Made by a program: the position numbers and the translations under genes. Under the pieces are notes generated by a model. It was not told the origin of the DNA and did not search any database. It worked only from the letters and a program-made list of their open reading frames with translations. Source: Streptomyces ficellus (GTDB taxonomy: Bacteria; Actinomycetota; Actinomycetes; Streptomycetales; Streptomycetaceae). Taken from it: DNA of 64,000 nt. This document shows, one piece after another, positions 49,735 to 56,066 of this stretch (position 1 is its first letter; each line of letters starts with the position of its first letter). Where the stretch lies: the NCBI RefSeq assembly GCF_030406405.1, contig NZ_JAUEPL010000008.1:1-64000 (forward strand), given 5' to 3'.

Positions 49735-49923
49735 ATGAGTTCAGGTTTCAAAGCCGTGGTCGCCGGAGTAATCACCTTCATCATCGGCTTGGTGCTCTGG
49801 AGGTTCACCGGCGATGTCGAAACGCCGGTCGTCACGCTGACCAAGCTGGGCGTCGTATTAATGGCACTCGGGGGGCTGGAGGTCGTGTACGGCCTCTACA
49901 AGTCCGTCGTCGGCAGCAAGTAG
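49735..49923 (+). CDS. Small two-helix membrane protein with TTA codon
   Basis: A 62-residue protein, MSSGFKAVVAGVITFIIGLV, with a helix, a short polar loop (RFTGDVETPVVTLTK) and a second helix (LGVVLMALGGLEVVYGLY). This pattern resembles the small Streptomyces DUF5708-type membrane proteins, but I am not certain of the family. Codon 42 is TTA (49858-49860), marking bldA control. It stops 22 bp from the convergent FAD-protein gene. A role in cluster immunity or membrane anchoring is conceivable, not shown. Confidence 0.75.
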   Translation: MSSGFKAVVAGVITFIIGLVLWRFTGDVETPVVTLTKLGVVLMALGGLEVVYGLYKSVVGSK

Positions 49924-49945
49924 CGAGCGGTCCGGCTCCCGGTCG

Positions 49946-51904
49946 TCATGACGACGTTCCGGGGGCCGGGCCGATTTTTGCGGCCGGTTCCGCGGAGGGC
50001 CGTGGCACGGTCGCCGCCGGAGCCGGCCGCTGCTGTGCCAGGGCGCGGAGTTGCCTGAGCAGCCGGCGCCCCACCTCGTCGTTCTGCCGGAAGAACGGTG
50101 AATTCGTCCCCGGCACCGAGAAGGAGCCCAGACTGCCTCCGGTGGCGAAGGCCCCGAGCGCGTACCGCCGCGGATGCGGCCGTCCCGAGCGGTCGGGAAC
50201 GCGGTAGTCGCCGTCCTGGGCCACAAGCCGGAGCACGTTCTGCGCGTACGCCACGCCGCGCGTCTGCGCCTGGCCTCCCGCGACCATCGCGCTGAGCAGC
50301 AGGTCGCCTCCCCCGAGCACATCCGGCGCGGCCAGCCGCGCTTCGACGAAGTGCCGGGCACGGCGCTCCACGGCGAGGGAGCCGGACGACGCGACGAAGA
50401 CGCCCGCCGACTCGTCCGTGCGGACCCGGGTGCCGGCGCCGAGGAAGCGGACCGTCCCGGCCCGGAACAGGGCGAGGAGCTGTTCCAGCCGGAACGGCGG
50501 CGGCCCCGACGAGAAGAAGCTGTTGAACTCCGATATCCGCTCGATCGCCGCCGTGGCCTTCGGATCGAGCTCGCCGCCGTACGAGACCAGCAGCTCGGCC
50601 AGCTGATTGCCCGCCGTGAACAGGGACCGCGCGCCGCCCGCCCACGCACTGTGCCCGGGCAGCGTCACCCGATCGACGGTGGCCCGTACGTAAGGGAGCA
50701 TCCACGCCCCCAGTTCGCGCTCCGAGGCGAAGCGCAGGCCGGCCAGGGGCCGCTGGAGCACCTCCAGGTCCAGGCGGTCGGCCGGCGCCACGGACTCCTC
50801 GACCAGCGCGTGCAGCGCGGCGCTGTCCCAGTCGAGCTTCTCGTAGGACCTCGCGAACTCCGGCCAGGACCTCGCGGTCCGCTCCGGGTGCGCGGTGAAC
50901 AGCTCCTGGTAGTAGCCCCAGCCGAACTCCTTGGCCGTCAGGGACCACAGGTCCGCGGCGGCGCCGGCCGCCCTGAAGGCCTCGACCGTGGCGAAGCGGG
51001 GCGGCCCGGGGTCGGCACCGAGCAGTGCGAGACCTTGTTTGGGCAGGTGGGGGACGCCTCGGCGGGAGCCGACCCACAGGACGGGCTCGGCACCCGAAGG
51101 CCGGTAGGCCAGCTCGCCGCCGGTCTGCCGTACGAACCTGCCGCCCCGCTCCTCGGTCAGCAGGGACATCAGGTCGACGAAGGCCAGACCGAAGCCGGAC
51201 ACCAGGACGTCGGCCCCCGGCGGGAGACCGGAGAGGTCGATGTCCGCCGTGCAGGAAGGCGGCAGGTACGTCCCGCGGTGCCGTCCCGCGAAGGCCGCGC
51301 GGGCCCGCTGTTCCGGGTCCGGGCTGCCGTCGATGTTCCCCTGGGCGAGCACCACGACGTCCGCGACGACCGCGCTTCCGTCGGAGAGCGCGAGGCGTTG
51401 GCGACCGTCGGCGCTCTCCGTCAGGGCGACGGCCGCGGCGCGGTGGTCGTGCACCGCCACGCCCTCGTGGAGGGCCGCGAGGGCTCTGCGGAAACACCAC
51501 CGCAGGTACTCGCCGGCGAACCGGCGGCTGGGGAAGGAGTCCGGTGTGAGGGACCGCGCCTCGGCGGCGAGATCCGGTGCGGAGATCTCCCGCCCGCCGT
51601 ACCCGGCGGCCCAGTCGGCGAGCGTCGGCCCCGGCGTGATCGGCCCCGCGCACTCGATGCTTTCGTCGGTGAACATGGTGACGTCTGCGGCCCGGGAGTT
51701 CATCAGCATGTGTGCCGCCTGATCGGGCCGCCACACCCGGCCGCCACCGGGCGGAAAGGGATCGACTACATCGATCCGCAGCGCTCCGCGGGGCCACACC
51801 TCGGCGAAATTGGCGGCGATGCGCTCCAGGACGCCGGTCGTTCTGGGGCCCGCGCCCACGAATGCCAGCGATACCGGTGCTAATGCGTGTCCATTTCCCG
51901 TCAT
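49946..51904 (-). CDS. FAD/NAD(P)-binding protein
   Basis: A 652-residue protein starting MTGNGHALAPVSLAFVGAGP, a Rossmann GxGxxx motif with FAD/NAD(P)-binding features of the NAD_binding_9 type (RTTGVLERIAANFAEV, DPFPPGGGRVWRPDQ, VVVLAQGNIDG). The protein is longer than usual monooxygenases and may bind FAD without being a classical oxygenase. Codon 8 is TTA (TAA at 51881-51883 on the plus strand). The upstream frame to 52114 runs into the divergent promoter, so ATG 51904 is chosen. In this cluster it could oxidise the acyl chain or the peptide; this is open. Confidence 0.8.
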   Translation of the reverse strand: MTGNGHALAPVSLAFVGAGPRTTGVLERIAANFAEVWPRGALRIDVVDPFPPGGGRVWRPDQAAHMLMNSRAADVTMFTDESIECAGPITPGPTLADWAAGYGGREISAPDLAAEARSLTPDSFPSRRFAGEYLRWCFRRALAALHEGVAVHDHRAAAVALTESADGRQRLALSDGSAVVADVVVLAQGNIDGSPDPEQRARAAFAGRHRGTYLPPSCTADIDLSGLPPGADVLVSGFGLAFVDLMSLLTEERGGRFVRQTGGELAYRPSGAEPVLWVGSRRGVPHLPKQGLALLGADPGPPRFATVEAFRAAGAAADLWSLTAKEFGWGYYQELFTAHPERTARSWPEFARSYEKLDWDSAALHALVEESVAPADRLDLEVLQRPLAGLRFASERELGAWMLPYVRATVDRVTLPGHSAWAGGARSLFTAGNQLAELLVSYGGELDPKATAAIERISEFNSFFSSGPPPFRLEQLLALFRAGTVRFLGAGTRVRTDESAGVFVASSGSLAVERRARHFVEARLAAPDVLGGGDLLLSAMVAGGQAQTRGVAYAQNVLRLVAQDGDYRVPDRSGRPHPRRYALGAFATGGSLGSFSVPGTNSPFFRQNDEVGRRLLRQLRALAQQRPAPAATVPRPSAEPAAKIGPAPGTSS

Positions 51905-51987
51905 GGCGCGGAGGTTACTGCGCTGCGGACCGGACGGACAAAGGGAACCGGCGACAGTGGCGCGGTTCGCCGACTGCACAGAAGGCG

Positions 51988-52046
51988 TTCGACTTCCACC
52001 CTGTTCGACTTCTGCCGCGCGTTCGACCTGTGCGCGTATTCGACTT
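51988..52046. promoter_or_regulatory. Four spaced TTCGAC repeats, candidate StrR-like operator
   Basis: TTCGACTT at 51988, 52004 and 52039 and TTCGACCT at 52022, the starts 16-18 bp apart (about 1.5 helical turns), in direct orientation. The known StrR site has half-sites GTTCGAC and GTCGAAC. The array ends 12 bp before a good -35 (52059), the position of an activator site. It also lies between this operon and the divergent FAD gene, so it may control both. Confidence 0.6.
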
Positions 52047-52058
52047 CTCCGGCGCGCC

Positions 52059-52087
52059 TTGACGAAAAAGTTGAGCCGATCTAGTTT
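52059..52087 (+). promoter_or_regulatory. Promoter of the GNAT-LanKC operon
   Basis: TTGACG at 52059-52064, 17-bp spacer, TAGTTT at 52082-52087: a good match to vegetative sigma promoters (TTGAC-N17-TANNNT). It leads to GTG 52231 about 140 bp downstream; a long leader follows. Confidence 0.65.
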
Positions 52088-52230
52088 TTCACTCGTCTCG
52101 CCGGAAGAAATCACCGGAGGGCCGGGTGAATGAGTGAGCAGCAGGATGCGGTGGCCGCGGCCGGTGGTCCCTCGTCTTTCCGATCTGTTTTTTCGGCGTG
52201 CTTCGGGTTCATTTTGGGGGGAGAGAAAAG

Positions 52231-52950
52231 GTGCAGGGGAGATTCATCAGTCTGCGCCCGCCGGAGGCGGACGATTTTGAACTGATCGTGCGGTGGCTGG
52301 CACCCGACTCACCGGGTTCCGCACTCACCGGTGACGCACGTGAAATGGCGAGTCCCGAAGAAATCCGGGCCGCCCACCACTCCGGCAGCGTCACTTTCCG
52401 GATGATCGACGACACCTCCGGCGAGCCGCTCGGTTTCGTCAACTGGCGGCAGCGCGGAAGCCACCAGTCGTACGAGATAGCCATCATCGTCGGCGACGCC
52501 GACCGCTGGAAGAGCGCCTACGGCGGCGAGGCGATCGTCCGGCTGATCGACCTCCTCTTCATGACCTACGACGCCCGGCGCGTCCAGCTGACCACCGGCG
52601 CCTTCAACGTCCACACCATTCCCCCGCTCATCCGGGGAAACTTCGTCCTCGAAGGAATCCTGCGCAACTTCTACTACCTGGACGGGCGTTACCACGACGC
52701 GACCGTGTGGTCGATGCTGCGCTCCGAGTACGAGGCCGAGCTGAAGAAGACGGAACACCTGGCCGGCATGAAGTACCTGCCGACCGTTCCCGAGACGGAC
52801 AAGGCCCGCGCGCACCACATGCTCTGGGACTACATCGCCCAGGGCGGCCGGACGTCGATGGACGTCGACGACCTGCTGACGGACGTCGCACCGGCACCTC
52901 TGGAGACCGTGAAGTCCGTGACAACCGCTGAGGGAGGCGACGATGCGTGA
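52231..52950 (+). CDS. GNAT acyltransferase, candidate peptide N-acyltransferase
   Basis: A 239-residue GNAT protein similar to the RimJ/RimL type. GTG 52231 (QGRFISLRPPEADDFELIVR) follows GGGGGGAGAG. Core features: GEPLGFVNWRQRGSHQSYEI, RWKSAYGGEAIVRLIDLLF (acetyl-CoA binding region), and RVQLTTGAFNVHTIPPLIRG. A C-terminal extension of about 70 residues follows the normal fold. Its stop overlaps the start of lanKC by 8 bp (ATGCGTGA), so the two are coupled. In goadvionin biosynthesis a GNAT enzyme (GdvG) attaches the acyl chain to the lanthipeptide N-terminus; I propose the same job here. Confidence 0.75.
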   Translation: MQGRFISLRPPEADDFELIVRWLAPDSPGSALTGDAREMASPEEIRAAHHSGSVTFRMIDDTSGEPLGFVNWRQRGSHQSYEIAIIVGDADRWKSAYGGEAIVRLIDLLFMTYDARRVQLTTGAFNVHTIPPLIRGNFVLEGILRNFYYLDGRYHDATVWSMLRSEYEAELKKTEHLAGMKYLPTVPETDKARAHHMLWDYIAQGGRTSMDVDDLLTDVAPAPLETVKSVTTAEGGDDA

Positions 52951-55531
52951 GGCGGGAGAGCTCTTCTCGGTGGCGGACCCCGAGTACTTCGAACCTCCGG
53001 AGCGCTGGCGCCCGGCGGACGACGAGGACTTCGCGGCGCTGGTTCCCGAGCGGGGGAACTGGATCAGAAAGCACCATGGGCCCTGGTGCCACCTGCGATG
53101 TACCGGCGCACAGCTGCCGGAGCAGGGCTGGAAGATCCACGTGTCCGCACGTGCGGAGAACGCCGTCGCCGTGCTGGAAACCGTCTCGGCGTACTGCTTC
53201 GAGCACGGGATCAGCTTCAAGTTCCTGTCCCGTAGGTCCACTTTGCAGGCGTACAACCTGAAGTTCGCCCCGCGCACCGTGAGCGGCAAGTTCCTCGCGC
53301 TCTACCCCGACGAGGACGCGCTCCTCCCGGCCCTCGACGCGCTGCACGGACTGCTGGCGGGTCAGGACGGCCCCTACATCCTCAGCGACCGCCGACTGCA
53401 CGACGACAGCCCGGTGTACGTGCGCTACGGCGCCTTCACCAGCCGGTACACCTACACCCCGGACGGCAGACGCGTACTCGCGATGGCCGGTCCCGAAGGT
53501 GAGCCGGTCCCCGATCCGCGGTCGGTACCTTTCCGACTGCCGTCCTGGGTCTCGCCCCCCGTCGAGATTCAGAACGCTCTGCGCACACCCGAGTCGAGCG
53601 AGCCGTTTCCGTTCGCGGTGGAGCGTGCGTTGCAGTTCTCCAACGGAGGCGGCGTCTACGCCGCCCGGGAGAACGAAACAGGGCGCGAGGTCGTTCTCAA
53701 GGAGGCCAGGCAGCACGCCGGCGCCGACCGGACCGGCCTCGACGCCGTCGACCGGGCACGCTACGAGGCCGAGATGCTCACCCGGCTCTCCGACGTGGCC
53801 GCCGTACCGGAGCTCCTAGGCTCCTTCCGGTACTGGGAGCACCACTACCTCGCGCTGGAGAAGGCCGAGGGGATGAACCTGCAGAGCTGGGTGGCCACCC
53901 ATCACCCGTTCATCGGGCACGCCCCGACGGCCGACGCCGTCGCCGCCTACCGCGAGCAGGCGCAGCAGATGCTGGAGCGGGTCGCCGCTGCGATCGGCGA
54001 GGTCCACTCGCACGGGCTGGCCCACCGCGACCTGCACCCCGGGAACATCCTGGTGGCCGACGACCTCACGGTGCGGCTGCTGGACTTCGAGATGGCGACC
54101 GGCCTCGACGACGAGACGACGCCGCCGCTGGCCTACCCGGGCTTCGCGCCGAAGACCGGCACGGCCCGGTCCCGCGACCGGTACGCGCTAGCCGTGCTGC
54201 GGCTGTGGCTGTACATGCCGCTGGCGCCGGTGTACGTACTGGACGCGGGCAAGGCCGTACGGCACGCCGCGGCCGCGGTTGACTGGTTCGGCCTGCCGGC
54301 GGACCACTTCGACGCGACGCTGCGGACCATGGGACTGCCCGGTGCGGCGGACGCGACCGCACCCGGTGAGCACGGCGCCCGTGACGGAGCGGGCGACACC
54401 GCCGGGGCCGGCCGGTCCATCGCCGGGGACGACCCGCAAGGCCCGGACGCGCTCCTCGCGTCCCTGGCCGCCTCGCTCGCCGCGACGGCAGACCCCGCCA
54501 GGACCGACCGGCTCTTCCCCGGCGACCCCGACCAATACCTGAACACCGCCGGCCCCGCGAGCCTGGCGCACGGCGCGGCCGGCGTCCTGTGGGCGCTGCA
54601 GCAGGCGGGGAATGAGCCTTCGGCCGCGCACGAGCAGTGGCTGCGGACCTTCCCCCGGTCCAGGGACGCGGCTCTCGCGTCACCGGGACTGTGGGACGGA
54701 GCGACCGGCGTCGCCTGGTACTGGGCGCTGCGCGGCGACCACGAGGCCGCCCGGGAGCAACTCGCTCCGCTGCGGCGCGACCTGGACCGCACGACCGACC
54801 CCTCGCTGTTCTCCGGACTCGCCGGGATGGGGCTGGCCGCGCTCGCGCTCGGCCCGCTGCTGGGCGACGAGGAGACCGGTGCGCTGGCGCTGCGCGCCGC
54901 GGAGCGCCTCCGCGACGAGCTCTTCCCGAGTCCGCACACCGAGGCGCTGCCCGCGGGCCTGCTGCGCGGCTGGAGCGGGGCGGCGGTGTTCCTCGCCCGG
55001 ATGTACGAGGCCACCGCGGACCCCGGCTGGCTCGACCTCGCCCGTGCGGCGGTCGGCCGGGACCTGGCACGGTGCACCGCCGACGACCGCGGCACCCTCC
55101 AGGTGGTGGACGGTAAGCGGCGCCTGCCGTACCTCGCCACCGGCGGCCTAGGGGTAGCGCTCGGCGCGGACGCGGTGCTGCGGCATCGGGACGACGCCGG
55201 CCTGCTCGCCGAGGTTCCCCGGCTGGTGGCCGGGGCCCGGGTGCGGCTGATGGCCGACGTCGGGGTCTTCTCCGGCCGGTCCGGCGCGCTGCTGGCCATG
55301 GTCGCTCTGGAGCGCCATCTGGACGCCGCGGACGAGGCGATCTCCCAGCACCTGGACGCGCTGCCGCTGCACCTGGTGCAACGCGACACGGGACCCCGCG
55401 TGCCGGGCAGCGGCGGGGTGCGGTTCTCCGCGGACCTTGCCACCGGCGCCGCAGGGCTGGTCCTCGCCCTGACCGCGGTCCGCGACCGCGGCCTCAAAAG
55501 CTTGCCGTTCCTGGGGATCGAGCCTCTCTGA
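52943..55531 (+). CDS. lanKC: Class III lanthipeptide synthetase (LanKC)
   Basis: Tri-domain enzyme of 862 residues. An N-terminal pSer/pThr lyase domain (about 1-205) is followed by a kinase domain (about 220-480) with GGGVYAAR (235-242), the ATP lysine K253 in VLKEA, E277, catalytic loop AHRDLHPGNIL (HRD 361-363, N368) and LDFEMA with metal Asp D381 in place of DFG. A LanC-like cyclase (about 520-862) carries GLWDGATGVAWYWALRG and GLLRGWSGAAVFLARM but lacks the Cys-Cys-His zinc ligands, as in class III (a class IV LanL would keep them). It should install Ser-derived dehydroalanine, lanthionine or labionin rings. Two precursor genes follow within 360 bp. Confidence 0.92.
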   Translation: MREAGELFSVADPEYFEPPERWRPADDEDFAALVPERGNWIRKHHGPWCHLRCTGAQLPEQGWKIHVSARAENAVAVLETVSAYCFEHGISFKFLSRRSTLQAYNLKFAPRTVSGKFLALYPDEDALLPALDALHGLLAGQDGPYILSDRRLHDDSPVYVRYGAFTSRYTYTPDGRRVLAMAGPEGEPVPDPRSVPFRLPSWVSPPVEIQNALRTPESSEPFPFAVERALQFSNGGGVYAARENETGREVVLKEARQHAGADRTGLDAVDRARYEAEMLTRLSDVAAVPELLGSFRYWEHHYLALEKAEGMNLQSWVATHHPFIGHAPTADAVAAYREQAQQMLERVAAAIGEVHSHGLAHRDLHPGNILVADDLTVRLLDFEMATGLDDETTPPLAYPGFAPKTGTARSRDRYALAVLRLWLYMPLAPVYVLDAGKAVRHAAAAVDWFGLPADHFDATLRTMGLPGAADATAPGEHGARDGAGDTAGAGRSIAGDDPQGPDALLASLAASLAATADPARTDRLFPGDPDQYLNTAGPASLAHGAAGVLWALQQAGNEPSAAHEQWLRTFPRSRDAALASPGLWDGATGVAWYWALRGDHEAAREQLAPLRRDLDRTTDPSLFSGLAGMGLAALALGPLLGDEETGALALRAAERLRDELFPSPHTEALPAGLLRGWSGAAVFLARMYEATADPGWLDLARAAVGRDLARCTADDRGTLQVVDGKRRLPYLATGGLGVALGADAVLRHRDDAGLLAEVPRLVAGARVRLMADVGVFSGRSGALLAMVALERHLDAADEAISQHLDALPLHLVQRDTGPRVPGSGGVRFSADLATGAAGLVLALTAVRDRGLKSLPFLGIEPL

Positions 55532-55623
55532 GGCCCGGTCGAGCCTTGCTGGGGCTCGCGGGACACGGCACCTGATCCACCGGCCGGATCCACCGGCCCG
55601 ACACCTGGAAGGGAGGTACGAAC

Positions 55624-55707
55624 ATGTCGATCATCGAGCTGCAGGGCCTGGAGGCCCCGGCGGAGTCCGCCGAGGCGCTTGGCAGCACCATCAGCAACTC
55701 CTGCTGA
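55624..55707 (+). CDS. lanA1: Lanthipeptide precursor peptide, copy 1
   Basis: A 27-residue peptide. The leader starts MSIIELQGLEAPAESAEALG, with the IIELQ match to the class III leader motif (I/L)LxLQ read by LanKC; the end reads GSTISNSC. Ser21, Ser24 and Cys27 form an SxxSxxC labionin/avionin motif, with Thr22 and Ser26 free. Cys is the last residue, as in avionin peptides where the C-terminal Cys is decarboxylated. ATG 55624 follows AAGGGAGG at 6-bp spacing. The core may be only about 7 residues, among the shortest lanthipeptide cores. Confidence 0.9.
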   Translation: MSIIELQGLEAPAESAEALGSTISNSC

Positions 55708-55725
55708 ATGCTGCCTTCCCGTCCG

Positions 55726-55750
55726 CGCGTCACCCGGAGACGGGTGCGCG
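55726..55750 (+). promoter_or_regulatory. Hairpin between the two precursor genes
   Basis: CGCG-T-CACCCG at 55726-55736 pairs with CGGGTGCGCG at 55741-55750 over a GAGA loop, with one bulged T. It may stabilise the upstream precursor mRNA. Confidence 0.5.
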
Positions 55751-55805
55751 AGCCGGCCGTGGCGTCCATCGCCGCCACCTGATACGCCCGAAGGGAGGTA
55801 CGAAC

Positions 55806-55889
55806 ATGTCGATCATCGAGCTGCAGGGCCTGGAGGCCCCGGCGGAGTCCGCCGAGGCGCTTGGCAGCACCATCAGCAACAGCTGCTGA
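55806..55889 (+). CDS. lanA2: Lanthipeptide precursor peptide, copy 2
   Basis: Encodes exactly the same 27 residues as copy 1 (start MSIIELQGLE, end GSTISNSC); the only coding difference is the Ser26 codon, AGC here and TCC in copy 1. It has its own identical RBS. Copy 2 is followed by two hairpins (55914-55970), then the AMP-ligase fusion gene at 56067. The duplication suggests a need for higher precursor supply rather than chemical diversity. Confidence 0.9.
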   Translation: MSIIELQGLEAPAESAEALGSTISNSC

Positions 55890-55913
55890 ACGCGGCGTTG
55901 TTGAGGTGCCACC

Positions 55914-55970
55914 GCGGACCCACGAGGTCCGCGACGAGGGGCGCGGCGCGAGCTGTGCGCCGCGCCCCTC
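55914..55970 (+). terminator. Double hairpin after the precursor genes
   Basis: The first hairpin is GCGGACC/GGTCCGC (55914-55932). The second has a perfect 14-bp GC stem, GAGGGGCGCGGCGC at 55936-55949 and its complement at 55957-55970, with a 7-nt loop. Since the next gene in the same direction starts at 56067, it probably acts as a partial terminator that keeps precursor mRNA in excess of the downstream biosynthetic genes. Confidence 0.7.
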
Positions 55971-56066
55971 TCCCGTTCCTCCCGGACACCGCCGGGCACG
56001 GACATCGCCAGACACGGGCACCGCACGACACGAATACCGTAAGACTGAGGACAACGGGGAGATCTG

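Larger units (their letters stand above)
55608..55889. repeat. Direct repeat that duplicates the precursor gene and its RBS
   Basis: The segment from GAAGGGAGGTACGAAC through the coding sequence occurs twice, at 55608-55707 and 55790-55889, offset by 182 bp. Identity holds except for three bases of one Ser codon (TCC versus AGC). The RBS AAGGGAGG is included in each copy. Confidence 0.95.

Noticed and set aside
52943..55531. Reading the synthetase as class IV (LanL) instead of class III.
   Set aside because: The cyclase domain shows no Cys-Cys-His zinc ligands, which class IV keeps, and the precursors carry the class III leader motif and SxxSxxC.
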